NCBI RefSeq assembly: GCF_043951915.1
Contig: NZ_JBINJD010000005.1
Location: forward strand, 1-64,000
Direction: 5' to 3'
DNA: 64,000 bases
Origin: Alienimonas sp043951915
Lineage (GTDB): Bacteria > Planctomycetota > Planctomycetia > Planctomycetales > Planctomycetaceae
The notes below the pieces were generated by a model. That model ran no database searches. It worked only from the letters and a program-made list of their open reading frames with translations, and was not told the DNA's origin. The translations under genes were made by a program, and so were the position numbers. Shown here one piece after another: positions 9,707-19,128 of the stretch (position 1 is the stretch's first letter; every line of letters starts with the position of its first letter).

Positions 9707-11260
9707 ATGCTCGTTCCCGCCCTGCTCGCCCTGTTGGCCCCCGGCGCGGGCGCCCCCGCAGACGAACCTCACGCCGGCCCGCCGGAGCGGCCGAACGTGC
9801 TGATCCTGTACGCCGACGACCTCGGCTACGGCGACGTCGGGGCGACGAACCCAGATTCCAAAATCCCCACGCCGCACCTCGACCGGCTGGCCGCGGAGGG
9901 GCTGACCTTCACCGACGCCCATTCCTCCTCCGGCATCTGCACGCCCTCCCGCTACGCCCTGCTGACCGGCCGGCACCACTGGCGGGACTTTCACGGGATC
10001 GTCAATTCGTTCGGCGGATCGGTGTTCGAAGACGGCCAGCTCACGCTGGCGCGACTTCTAAAAGAAAACGGCTACCGCACGGCCTGCATCGGCAAGTGGC
10101 ACCTCGGCTGGGACTGGGACGCGGTTCGCGATCCGTCGGTCAAGCCGGTGGGCGACGGCCGTCGCAAGGGGCTGCCGCCGGAGGCGTTCGGCTGGTCCCA
10201 GCCGATCCCGGGCGGTCCGCTGGCGGTGGGGTTCGATCACTACTTCGGCGACACGGTGATTAATTTCCCGCCGTACGCCTGGATCGAAGACGACCGGGTC
10301 ACGCAGGCCCCCACCGTCATGAAGGACGAATCGCTCTGGCCGCCGATCAAGGAGGGCAACTGGGAGTGCCGCCCCGGGCCGATGGTCGAGGGCTGGAACC
10401 CCTACGACGTGCTGCCGACGCTCGCCGACCGCGGGGTCGCCTATCTCAAGGAGCAGGCCGATGCGGAACAGCCGTTCTTTCTGTACTTCGCCTTCCCCTC
10501 CCCGCACGCCCCGATCATCCCGAACGACGAGTTCGACGGTGCCTCGCAGGCCGGGCCGTACGGGGACTTCGTGCATCAGACCGACCACGTCGTCGGCCGG
10601 TTGTTGAAGGCGCTGGAGGAGAGCGGCGAGGCGGAGAACACGCTGGTCGTCTTCACCGCCGACAACGGCCCGGAACGCTACGCCTACGCCCGGGATCAGC
10701 AGTTCGACCACTGGTCCGCCGAACCCTTCCGCGGATTAAAACGGGACATTCACGAGGGCGGCCATCACGTGCCGTTCTTCGTCCGCCTGCCCGGGGTGAC
10801 GGAGCCGGGCTCGACGACGGACGCCCTCACATCGCAGGTCGACCTGTTCGCCACCGTCGCGGAGGCGACCGGTTCCGAACTGCCGTCCGACGCCGCGGCC
10901 GCCGACGGGACCCGTTATCAGGATTCTTATTCGCTCCTGCCGGTGTTGAAGGGGGCGGAGACCTCCGGGCGGGAGGCGATCGTGCACAACACCTTCAACA
11001 ACGCCTACGCCCTCCGACAGGGCGACTGGCTGCTGATCGACGCGAAGACCGGCCACCACAGCGGGGTCGATCCGAAATGGTTCGCAAAGCACGACACGCC
11101 CCGGGAGACCGGCGACGTGCACCTCTACAACCTCGCCGAGGACGTCGGCCAGCGGCACGATCTGGCGGCGGAGCGGCCGGAGAAGACGGCGGCGCTGCGG
11201 GCCGCGTTGGACGCTGCCCGGGCGCCGGTTCCGCGGGTTCTGACGCCGGCGGGCCGCTGA
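9707..11260 (+). CDS. Secreted arylsulfatase-family sulfatase
   Basis: The 517-residue protein has a signal peptide (1-16), then the sulfatase metal-binding segment YADDLGYGDVG at 35-45 and the type I sulfatase signature CTPSRYALLTGR with Cys78 as the formylglycine precursor. Further conserved blocks are GKWHLGWD and TADNGPERYAY. It hydrolyses sulfate esters, probably on polysaccharides, after export. Conversion of Cys78 needs a formylglycine-generating enzyme that is not in this window. The ATG at 9707 is preferred over longer in-frame starts because it precedes the signal peptide. It is divergent from the PSD1 gene. Confidence 0.92.
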   Translation: MLVPALLALLAPGAGAPADEPHAGPPERPNVLILYADDLGYGDVGATNPDSKIPTPHLDRLAAEGLTFTDAHSSSGICTPSRYALLTGRHHWRDFHGIVNSFGGSVFEDGQLTLARLLKENGYRTACIGKWHLGWDWDAVRDPSVKPVGDGRRKGLPPEAFGWSQPIPGGPLAVGFDHYFGDTVINFPPYAWIEDDRVTQAPTVMKDESLWPPIKEGNWECRPGPMVEGWNPYDVLPTLADRGVAYLKEQADAEQPFFLYFAFPSPHAPIIPNDEFDGASQAGPYGDFVHQTDHVVGRLLKALEESGEAENTLVVFTADNGPERYAYARDQQFDHWSAEPFRGLKRDIHEGGHHVPFFVRLPGVTEPGSTTDALTSQVDLFATVAEATGSELPSDAAAADGTRYQDSYSLLPVLKGAETSGREAIVHNTFNNAYALRQGDWLLIDAKTGHHSGVDPKWFAKHDTPRETGDVHLYNLAEDVGQRHDLAAERPEKTAALRAALDAARAPVPRVLTPAGR

Positions 11261-11388
11261 CGTCCGCCGCCTCGGGACCGGGGGCGCCGTGCGACCATCG
11301 GGCGGCTTTGATCCGATCGGAGGTCCGTTAGACTGCCCGATCCGGGCCGCGCCCGGTCCCGCTTCCTTCCCGCATTGCCCGTCCGCCC

Positions 11389-14300
11389 ATGCTCGCCCCC
11401 GCGGTTTTATTGGTCCTCGCCCCGCTCACGTCCGCGGCGCCCGCCGACGCACTCGGCGGACCGGACGCCAAACCCCATTGGATCTGGGCCGACGGTGAGG
11501 CGACCTCCGGCCAGACGGTGCGGTTGCGCAAAGCGTTCCCCGGCGGGCCGCGGCCGAAGTCGGCCACGCTGACCGTCGCCTCCGACAACCAGGCGGTCGT
11601 CTGGCTGGACGGGACGAAGGTGCTCAGCAGCCGGTCGTGGTCCGAACCGAGCCGGGCGGACGTGACGGCGCTGGGGGGCGGTCGCTCCAAGGTGTTGTCG
11701 GTCGAGGCGAAGAACGAGGACGGCGCCGCCGCCGTGCTGGTCGTGCTCGATCTGGAATACAACGACGGCAGCAAAAAGCGGCTGGTCAGCGACTCATCCT
11801 GGAAGGTCGCCCCCGAGGGCGTGACCGGCGCCGGCTGGACGACGCCGGGCTTCGTCGGCGCTGAGAGTTGGGCGAACGCCAAGGACCTCGGCGCCCTGGG
11901 CGTGCAGCCTTGGGGCAACGTGCTGGAGAAGGCCCCGTCCGCCCCCGGCGCCACCCCGGCCGACGAGATCGAGTTGGCCGACGGCTACGAGATCGAACTG
12001 CTGTACTCGGTGCCCAAAGAGCAGCAGGGCTCCTGGGTCAGCATGACCGTCGACCCCAAGGGCCGGCTGATCGTCTCCGACCAGTACGGCAAGCTGTACC
12101 GCGTCACCCCGCCGCCGGTGGGCGAGCCGGACGGGGCGATCGACGTGCACCCGATGGAGGTCGACACCGGCATGGCCCACGGCCTGCTGTGCGCGTTCGA
12201 TTCGCTGTACGTGATGGTCAACGACGGCGCCAACTCCGGCCTGTACCGGGCCAAGGACACGGACGGCGACGACCACTACGACACCGTCGAAAAGCTTCAG
12301 TCCCTCAACGGCCGCGGGGAGCACGGTCCGCACGCCATGCGGGAGGGCGCCGACGGCCGGTTGTGGGTGATCGTCGGCAACGAGACCAAGTTGCCGGAGG
12401 GCTACAACGAGGAGGAATCCGCCGTCAAAAACTTCGCCGAGGACCTGCTCCTCCCCCGCAACCCGGACGGCAACGGCCACGCCACCGGCCGACTGGCCCC
12501 GGGCGGGTGGATCGGCAGCTGCAAGCCGGACGGGACTGACTGGCGGATTCACGCCGCCGGCTTCCGCAACCCCTACGACATGGCCTTCAACGCCGCCGGC
12601 GAACTGTTCGCCTTCGACGCGGACATGGAATGGGACACCGGCACCCCCTGGTACCGGCCGACGCGGCTGAACCACGTCGTCCGCGGGGCGGAGTTCGGCT
12701 GGCGCTACGGCACCGGCAAATGGCCGGACTACTACGCCGACAGCGTCGGCAGCGTGGTGGACCTCGGTCTCGGCAGCCCGACCGGCGTCGAGTTCGCCCG
12801 CGGCACGAACTTCCCCAACCCGGAGGCCCTGTTCCTCGCCGACTGGACCCACGGGCGGGTGTTCGAGGTGACGATGAAGCCGGTCGGCGCCACCTACGCG
12901 GCGACCTTCCGCACCTTCCTCTCCGGCCGCCCGCTGCCGGTGACGGACCTGACGGCGAACCCGCACGACGGCGCCCTCTACATGACGACCGGCGGCCGGC
13001 GGACGCAGTCCGGGCTGTACCGTATCCGCTACGTCGGCGACGCCGCCCCGACGGAGCCGCAGGAGGACGCCGTCGCCGCGGTCGCCCGCAAGACCCGGCA
13101 CATGCTGGAACGCGGCCACACCGGGGAGCCGGTCGCGCTGGACGCCCTCTGGCCGCACCTCGGCTCCCGGGACCGCGCGATTCGCTACGCCGCCCGGGTG
13201 GCGCTCGAACGGCACGACGTCGCCGAGTGGAAGGACGAGTTCGCCCATGAGACCCGCCCCAACGCGGTGATTCAGGCCGCCGTCGCCCTCGCCCGCACCG
13301 GCGAGCAGGCGGACCGCAGCCTGCTGCTCGACAAGCTGAACGCCCTGAACTTCGGCCGCCTGACCACGGAGCAGACCCTCGACGCGATGCGGGCCTACCA
13401 GTTGGCCTTCATCCGCCTCGGCGGACACCCCGACGACGAGCGGGCCGAGGCGCTGGCCAAGAAGCTCGTCGCCCTCACCCCCAGCCCGGAGGAGCGGGTC
13501 AACCGGGAGGCCGTGCGGCTGCTGACCTACCTCGCCTCCCACGACCCGATTCCGCCCAGCGCCCGCGGCGTCGTGGCCCTGGCGATGGACCGGCTGCGGA
13601 ACGTCTCCACGCAGGCCGACCAGATGTTCTACCCCTTCATGCTGCGGAACCTCACCGGCCAGAGCGCCCTGTGGACCGGGGACCAGTACGAAACCTTCTT
13701 CGGCTGGCTGAACCTCGCCGAGACGAAGTACCGCGGCGGGAATAGCTTTAAGAAGTTCGTGGCCCAGATCCGCAAGGACGCCGTCGACAAGCTGCCCGAG
13801 GGGGCGAAGACGAAGCTGGCCGACGTGATCGACGCCCCGGCCCCGCCGGCGGACGTGGTCGAGGCGACCACCCGGCAGTTCGTGGCGAACTGGCAGATGC
13901 CGGACTTCGGCGACCCCAACGCCCAGATGGACGGCCGCGACCTGGAGGCCGGCCGCAGGGCCTATCAGGCGGCGAAGTGCGCCCAGTGCCACCGCTTCGA
14001 CGGCGAGGGCGGCTCCACCGGACCGGACCTCACCGGCGTCGGCGGCCGCTTCGACGCCCGTTACCTGCTCGAAGCGATTCTGGAGCCCAGCAAGGTCGTC
14101 TCCGACCAGTACAAGGCGGAGCTGATCCTCACCGAGGAGGGCCAGGTCTATAACGGCCGCGTGACCGCCGAGGAGGACGGCTACGTCACCGTCCGCACCG
14201 ACCCGTTCGGCGGGGCGACGGTGGACGTGCCGACTGATTCGATCCTCGAGCGGGTTCCCTCGGAGACCTCCGAGATGCCCAACGAATTGGTCAGCACGCT

Positions 14301-14427
14301 GGAGAAAAGCGAGATCCTCGACCTGATCGCCTACCTCCGCGAGGGCTCCCCGGCGACCACCAGCGCCGGGGCGACCGGCGACGGGGCCAACGGCGAGGGC
14401 CCGGTCAAAGCCGGCCCGACGCGGTAG
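11389..14427 (+). CDS. PVC-type heme-binding CxxCH protein with beta-propeller
   Basis: The 1012-residue exported protein (signal 1-17) has four parts: an N-terminal galactose-binding-like domain (~25-155), a glucose/sorbosone-dehydrogenase-like beta-propeller (~190-545) with HGPHAMREGADGRLWV and AAGFRNPYDMAFN, a helical HEAT-like linker, and a C-terminal cytochrome domain with CAQCH at 864-868. That domain ends in the family segment DLTGVGGRFDARYLLEAILEP. These TIGR02603-type proteins are planctomycete hallmarks, inferred to be periplasmic dehydrogenases passing electrons to the C-terminal heme. Substrate unknown. It follows the sulfatase by 128 bases. Confidence 0.9.
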   Translation: MLAPAVLLVLAPLTSAAPADALGGPDAKPHWIWADGEATSGQTVRLRKAFPGGPRPKSATLTVASDNQAVVWLDGTKVLSSRSWSEPSRADVTALGGGRSKVLSVEAKNEDGAAAVLVVLDLEYNDGSKKRLVSDSSWKVAPEGVTGAGWTTPGFVGAESWANAKDLGALGVQPWGNVLEKAPSAPGATPADEIELADGYEIELLYSVPKEQQGSWVSMTVDPKGRLIVSDQYGKLYRVTPPPVGEPDGAIDVHPMEVDTGMAHGLLCAFDSLYVMVNDGANSGLYRAKDTDGDDHYDTVEKLQSLNGRGEHGPHAMREGADGRLWVIVGNETKLPEGYNEEESAVKNFAEDLLLPRNPDGNGHATGRLAPGGWIGSCKPDGTDWRIHAAGFRNPYDMAFNAAGELFAFDADMEWDTGTPWYRPTRLNHVVRGAEFGWRYGTGKWPDYYADSVGSVVDLGLGSPTGVEFARGTNFPNPEALFLADWTHGRVFEVTMKPVGATYAATFRTFLSGRPLPVTDLTANPHDGALYMTTGGRRTQSGLYRIRYVGDAAPTEPQEDAVAAVARKTRHMLERGHTGEPVALDALWPHLGSRDRAIRYAARVALERHDVAEWKDEFAHETRPNAVIQAAVALARTGEQADRSLLLDKLNALNFGRLTTEQTLDAMRAYQLAFIRLGGHPDDERAEALAKKLVALTPSPEERVNREAVRLLTYLASHDPIPPSARGVVALAMDRLRNVSTQADQMFYPFMLRNLTGQSALWTGDQYETFFGWLNLAETKYRGGNSFKKFVAQIRKDAVDKLPEGAKTKLADVIDAPAPPADVVEATTRQFVANWQMPDFGDPNAQMDGRDLEAGRRAYQAAKCAQCHRFDGEGGSTGPDLTGVGGRFDARYLLEAILEPSKVVSDQYKAELILTEEGQVYNGRVTAEEDGYVTVRTDPFGGATVDVPTDSILERVPSETSEMPNELVSTLEKSEILDLIAYLREGSPATTSAGATGDGANGEGPVKAGPTR

Positions 14428-14461
14428 CCCCGCCGTCGGCGGCCCCTTCGCCGAGTCTCAG

Positions 14462-14490
14462 CGGCCCGAACGCCCCCGGCGTTCGGGCCG
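14462..14490 (+). terminator. Hairpin downstream of the PVC heme protein gene
   Basis: A perfect 13-bp stem with core ggcccgaacgc and a 3-base loop lies 34 bases after the stop codon. The T-rich tail is weak (tattg), so termination strength is uncertain, but the position fits a terminator separating this gene from the sugar cluster. Confidence 0.65.
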
Positions 14491-14614
14491 TATTGCGTAG
14501 GGGCCGCCCCGGGCGGACGCAGCGGGCGGCGGCGGCGCTGATGCCCGGCGGCGTCCCGGCTAGGATCTCCCCCGCTCGCTCCTTCCCGTTCCCGAACGCT
14601 AACCCCCCCGTTCC

Positions 14615-15955
14615 GTGCCGGACGACTCCGCCCCCCGCCGCCCGCTGTTTCAGTCCGACGAGGACGCGACGCTCTCCCCGGAGGAAGTGAGCCTGCTGGA
14701 GGCCGGCTACGAGGCCGCCGTCGACGCCGTCCGCCGCAACGTCACCTCGGCGGGCTTTAGCGCCTGCTCCCTGAACGACAACACCGTCTACGGGACCGAC
14801 GTGAACTACCGCAGCGTCTGGGCCCGGGACGGGGCGAAGACGATCTGCTGGACGCTGGATCTGGTGGACGAGGAGATCGACCTCTGCCAGCGGGCCACCC
14901 TGGAAACGCTGCTGGGCCACACCGCCGAGAACGGCCACGTGCCCTGCAACGTGACGATCGACGACGGCCGGCCGGAGTTCACCGGGGTCGGCGGGATCGC
15001 CTCCATCGACGCCGGGCTGTGGGTCGTGATCGCCCTGCGGGCCTACTGCAAGGCCCGGAACGACTGGTCGCTGGCGGAGAAGCACCGCGAGCGGCTGGAG
15101 ACGATGATGGCCTGGCTCGCCGCCCAGGACAGCAACGGCGACGGCCTGCTGGAGATCCCCGAAGCCGGCGACTGGACCGACCTGTTCGCCCGCAACTACC
15201 ACGTGCTCTACGACGAGGTGCTGTGGTTCCGCTGCCTGGGCTGCTACGCCGACATTCTGGAACAATTCGGCGACGACGACGGGGCCGCGCGATACCGCTC
15301 CTGGAGCAAGCGGGTCGGCCGGCTGATCCTCAAGAATTTCTGGCCCAGCACCTCCCGGGCGGAACCCCCGGAGGACCCCAACCCGCTGCACAACGTCCCG
15401 CTGCCCAGTTTCGCCGACGCCCAGTTCGCCCTCGGCGACGCCCGCTACCTCGTCGCGGAGGTCAGCCCGTTCGCGTTCAGCTGGCGCTGCGACGTGTACG
15501 CCAACCTGCTGGCCTTCATCACCGGACTGGTCGACAAGGACCGGGCGTTGATGACCTTCCGCTTCCTGTGGGGCGTGGGCGTCTCCGACCCCTGGCCGGT
15601 GGAGAACCTCTACCCCGTCGTGCAGAGCGGCGACCGGGAGTGGAAGGACTACTTCACCGTCAACCTGCTCAACCTCCCGCACCACTACCACAACGGCGGG
15701 ATCTGGCCGTTCGTCGGCGGGCTGTGGGTCCGCTACGTTCACAAACTCGGCATGAAGGACCTCGCCAAGCGGGAACTCGTCAAACTGGCCGAGTGCTGCA
15801 AGCTGGGCGTGGGCCGGGAGTGGGAGTTCAACGAGTGGCACCACGGTCAAACCGGCCGGCCGATGGGCAAGGCCTATCAGGCCTGGAGCGCCGCCAGCTT
15901 CGTGAAGGCCTGCCACTCGCTGCACGTCGACCCGGAGCACGCGACGCTCACGTAA
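14615..15955 (+). CDS. GH100-like (neutral/alkaline invertase-type) glycoside hydrolase
   Basis: The 446-residue protein lacks a signal peptide and has an (alpha/alpha)6-barrel pattern. Segments resembling GH100 invertases include WARDGAKTICW, the ASIDAGLWVVIALRAYCK block, and a C-terminal YHNGGIWPFVGGLWVRYV block followed by QAWSAASFVKA. GH100 enzymes split sucrose into glucose and fructose in the cytoplasm; related proteins are often annotated as glycogen-debranching (amylo-1,6-glucosidase). The nearby sucrose-phosphate synthase and phosphatase favour sucrose as substrate. No ATG fits, so the GTG at 14615 is used. Family assignment is by eye; the exact catalytic Asp was not pinned down. Confidence 0.7.
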   Translation: MPDDSAPRRPLFQSDEDATLSPEEVSLLEAGYEAAVDAVRRNVTSAGFSACSLNDNTVYGTDVNYRSVWARDGAKTICWTLDLVDEEIDLCQRATLETLLGHTAENGHVPCNVTIDDGRPEFTGVGGIASIDAGLWVVIALRAYCKARNDWSLAEKHRERLETMMAWLAAQDSNGDGLLEIPEAGDWTDLFARNYHVLYDEVLWFRCLGCYADILEQFGDDDGAARYRSWSKRVGRLILKNFWPSTSRAEPPEDPNPLHNVPLPSFADAQFALGDARYLVAEVSPFAFSWRCDVYANLLAFITGLVDKDRALMTFRFLWGVGVSDPWPVENLYPVVQSGDREWKDYFTVNLLNLPHHYHNGGIWPFVGGLWVRYVHKLGMKDLAKRELVKLAECCKLGVGREWEFNEWHHGQTGRPMGKAYQAWSAASFVKACHSLHVDPEHATLT

Positions 15956-16133
15956 GGGAAACAGAGGGGAAAGGGGCGAGGCGGAAGGCGGAAGGCCTTC
16001 AACCGGGGACGGTTAAGGTTGCAGGGTGAAAGAGCCGTCGGCGCCGACGCGGCGCCGTCAACCTGCAACGTTTCACCTTCACCCCAAGCCCGTCCCCGTC
16101 GCTCTCGCCTGACGCCTTTCTCCTCGCCCCTTC

Positions 16134-17576
16134 ATGCTCAACGATCACGTCCTCTGGTATGTCGTCGTCGGGCTGCTGACGGCGTCGATGGGCCTGCTGG
16201 CCCCGTTGTTGAAGCGGCCGTGGATCTCCGCCCCGCAACTGCACATGCTCGCGGGGCTGGGGATCGGCCCGTTGGGGTTGGGGCTGATTTCGCTGAACTG
16301 GGTCCGCGACGCGGGCCTGCTGGAGGTCCTCAGCGAACTGGCGGTAATCGTCTCGCTATACGCGGCAGGGATGAAGATGCGGCTGCCGATCCGCGACCGC
16401 CGCTGGATCACCCCGGCCGTGCTGGCCTCGCTGACGATGATCGCCACCGTCGCGCTGGTCGCCGGAGCCGGCTACGCGATGCTCGGTCTGCCGCTGCCCG
16501 CGGCGCTGCTGCTGGCCGCCGTGCTGGCCCCCACCGACCCGGTGCTGGCCGACGAGGTGCAGGTCGAACACCCCTGCGACGACGACCGCCTCCGCCGGGC
16601 CCTCACCGGGGAGGCCGGCTTCAACGACGGCACCGCCTTCCCCTTCGTCCTGCTGGCGGTCGGCCTGATCGGGCGGCTGATCGATCAGGACCTGCACCCG
16701 CTGGGCGAGGGCCTGTGGCGCTGGCTGCTCGTCGACTGCGTGTGGAAGATCGCCGGCGGACTGGCCTTCGGCACCCTCGCCGGGCGGGCGTTCGGCTGGC
16801 TGATCCTGTACTGCCGCAAACGGCTGGAGCCCGGCGCCGGGGCCGAGGAGTTGCTCACCCTCGGTCTGATCGGGCTGACCTACGGGCTGGCGTTGCTGAT
16901 CGACACCTACGCCTTCCTGGCCGTCTTCGCCGGCGCCGTCGCCCTGCGGGGGCTGGAGATTCAGGAACCTCACGCCGCCGAGTGCGACCCCGCCGAGGCC
17001 GTGCTGGACGACTGCGGCACGGAGCCCGGCCCCCCCGCGGACGGCGCGTCGAACGGGAACGCCGGGTGCGAAGCGGTTCTCTCCGAGACGGAGGAGTCCG
17101 ACGACGCCCCCGCGGCGTGGGAGCTCGCCCAGGAGCAGACCCGCGTGGCGGACGCGCTGGAACGGATGGTGCAGCTCTTTTTGGCGGTGGTGATTGGCCT
17201 GCTGCTCTCGCCGGCCCGGGTGGGGAACGTGCGGGCTTGGCTGTTCGCCGCGGTGGTGCTGTTCGTCGCCCGGCCGCTGGCCCTCTACGCGACCACTTGG
17301 TTCTGCGACCTCACCGGCCCGCAGCGGCGGCTGACGGCCTGGTTCGGCATCCGGGGAATCGGCACGATTTACTACCTGTCGCACGCCTTCGGGTTGGGCG
17401 TCGGGGAGGCGATGCCGGAGTTCTCCGCCGGGCTGGCCGACTGCGCGATCCTCACGATCGCCGCCAGCGTGCTGCTGCACGGTTTCACGGTGACGCCCCT
17501 GATGAACCGCTACGCCGAACGATACGCCGATCCTCCGACGGCCCCGGCGGATCGGCCCTCGGGCGGCAAGGTGTGA
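16134..17576 (+). CDS. CPA1-type Na+/H+ antiporter
   Basis: The 480-residue membrane protein has about 12 hydrophobic segments and the CPA1 ion-site blocks LAPTDPVLADE (about 141-151) and LTGEAGFNDGTAFPFVLL (about 163-180). A hydrophilic acidic insert at about 285-330 interrupts the membrane domain and may be regulatory. The protein would exchange cytoplasmic Na+ (or K+) for protons at the inner membrane. It lies between the GH100-like gene and the sucrose-phosphate synthase, all on the plus strand, which suggests a shared role in salt or osmotic adaptation. The start ATG precedes the first membrane helix directly. Confidence 0.88.
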   Translation: MLNDHVLWYVVVGLLTASMGLLAPLLKRPWISAPQLHMLAGLGIGPLGLGLISLNWVRDAGLLEVLSELAVIVSLYAAGMKMRLPIRDRRWITPAVLASLTMIATVALVAGAGYAMLGLPLPAALLLAAVLAPTDPVLADEVQVEHPCDDDRLRRALTGEAGFNDGTAFPFVLLAVGLIGRLIDQDLHPLGEGLWRWLLVDCVWKIAGGLAFGTLAGRAFGWLILYCRKRLEPGAGAEELLTLGLIGLTYGLALLIDTYAFLAVFAGAVALRGLEIQEPHAAECDPAEAVLDDCGTEPGPPADGASNGNAGCEAVLSETEESDDAPAAWELAQEQTRVADALERMVQLFLAVVIGLLLSPARVGNVRAWLFAAVVLFVARPLALYATTWFCDLTGPQRRLTAWFGIRGIGTIYYLSHAFGLGVGEAMPEFSAGLADCAILTIAASVLLHGFTVTPLMNRYAERYADPPTAPADRPSGGKV

Positions 17577-17706
17577 ACCCTCGCCCCCTCTGCCTCACCG
17601 GCCCCGCCGACGAGCCCCCCCCGGCAGATGGGGATCGTCCCCTATGGGCCGCCACGGGGAGCCGATAGGTTCGGGTGGTCTTCTCCCCGAAAGAGCCTTC
17701 CCCCCG

Positions 17707-19128
17707 ATGGCCGCCAGCGCGCCCAAGCGCATTTTAATGATTTCCACCCACGGCTACGTCGCCGCGGAGCCCGAATTCGGCAAACCGGACACCGGCGGGC
17801 AAGTCGTTTACGTGCTTGAATTGTCCAAGCAACTCGCCCGGATGGGTTATCACGTCGATATCGCCACCCGCCGCTTCGAGGATCAGCCGGCGCTCGAAGA
17901 GGTGGACGAGCGCGTCCACGTGCTGCGATTCCCCTGCGGCGGAAACGACTTCATTCCGAAGGAAGTTCTTTGCAACCATATCCCCGAATGGGTGCAGAAC
18001 GCCGCCTCCCACTTTAAGGAGCAGGGGCTGAGCTACCAGTTCATTAACTCTCATTACTGGGACGCCGGGCTCGCCGGACAGGCCCTGAGCAACCGGCTCG
18101 CCGTGCCGCACCTGTTCACGCCGCACAGCATCGGCGCCTGGAAACAGTCGCAGATGGACGGCGATCCGGCGGAGTTGGAAAAGAAGTACAACTTCACCCA
18201 TCGGATTCGCGAAGAAAAAACCGTCTTCGACGAGTGCGACGTCGTCGTCGCCACCACCGGTCAGCAATACGACCTGATTACCGGCCCGAATTACGACACT
18301 CCGCCGGACAAGGTCGCCGTGATCCCTCCCGGTTACGACGACACCCGTTTCTTCCCCGTCTCCCAGGCCACCCGGCACGCGTTGAAGGAAGAGTTCGACG
18401 CCGCCGGTCCCACCGTGATGGCGCTCGGCCGGCTGGCCCGGAACAAGGGATACGACCTGCTGCTCCGGGCGATGCCCGTGGTCTTCGACCGGGTCAAGGA
18501 CGCCAAACTGATCCTCGCCGTCGGCTCCGACGAGTTGAACGAGCAGGAAAAAGAGCTGCAAGCCGAACTGGAGGAGATCGCCGCGGACCTCGGCATTGAG
18601 GATCGGGTCGAGTTCCGCGGCTACGTGCCGGACGACCAGCTCGCGGATTATTACCGCATCGCGGACGTGTTCGCCCTCTGCAGCCGGTACGAACCGTTCG
18701 GCATGACCGCCGTCGAGGCGATGGCCGTCGGCACGCCGACCGTCGTCACCACCGAGGGCGGTCTTTGGCCGCTGTTGGTCTGGGGGCTTGAAGCCCTCTA
18801 CGCCGACCCCTTCGATCCCGACGCCTACGGACACGCGATTGCCCAGATCCTCACCCACCAACGGGTCAGCGATCAATTGGCGAAGTACGGGTCGCAAAAG
18901 GCCCGGGCGAAGTTCACCTGGACCGGCGTCGCCCAGCAGGTCTTAAACCTGCTGGATCAAGTCGATCATCCGTCGGAACACGAGACCGCCGCGACCGTGG
19001 GGCTGGGCAAACACGCCGCCGCCGCTCCGCCGCTGCTCGCGACGGAGACGAGCGCCGGCGACGGGCCGGGGGCGTCCCCCGCCGGCGCCGCCATGCCGGC
19101 GGAACCGGTGCTGGAGGCGATGGCTTGA
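17707..19128 (+). CDS. Sucrose-phosphate-synthase-type glycosyltransferase (GT4)
   Basis: The 473-residue GT-B enzyme begins with RILMISTHGYV and has the sucrose-synthase/SPS signature GKPDTGGQVVYV at 25-36, an HSIGAWK block that binds the sugar phosphate, and the GT4 EPFGMTAVE (E-x7-E) motif at 329-337. Such enzymes transfer glucose from a nucleotide sugar to fructose 6-phosphate. The next gene encodes the matching phosphatase with a 4-base overlap. The last ~55 residues are Ala/Pro-rich and probably disordered. The ATG at 17707 is preferred; an in-frame ATG at 17644 would add 21 residues unlike the family. Confidence 0.85.
   Translation: MAASAPKRILMISTHGYVAAEPEFGKPDTGGQVVYVLELSKQLARMGYHVDIATRRFEDQPALEEVDERVHVLRFPCGGNDFIPKEVLCNHIPEWVQNAASHFKEQGLSYQFINSHYWDAGLAGQALSNRLAVPHLFTPHSIGAWKQSQMDGDPAELEKKYNFTHRIREEKTVFDECDVVVATTGQQYDLITGPNYDTPPDKVAVIPPGYDDTRFFPVSQATRHALKEEFDAAGPTVMALGRLARNKGYDLLLRAMPVVFDRVKDAKLILAVGSDELNEQEKELQAELEEIAADLGIEDRVEFRGYVPDDQLADYYRIADVFALCSRYEPFGMTAVEAMAVGTPTVVTTEGGLWPLLVWGLEALYADPFDPDAYGHAIAQILTHQRVSDQLAKYGSQKARAKFTWTGVAQQVLNLLDQVDHPSEHETAATVGLGKHAAAAPPLLATETSAGDGPGASPAGAAMPAEPVLEAMA

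Noticed and set aside
6400..10263. A 1287-codon open frame on the plus strand
   Set aside because: It is antisense to the PSD1 gene, whose CxxCH and DUF1549 motifs show which strand codes, and it runs on into the sulfatase in the wrong frame.
11794..13992. A 732-codon minus-strand frame
   Set aside because: It is antisense to the PVC-type heme protein and has no recognisable motif.
16018..16069. Short inverted repeat gttgcagg/cctgcaac between the GH100-like and antiporter genes
   Set aside because: Only 8 bases with a long loop and no U tract; too weak to call a terminator or operator.
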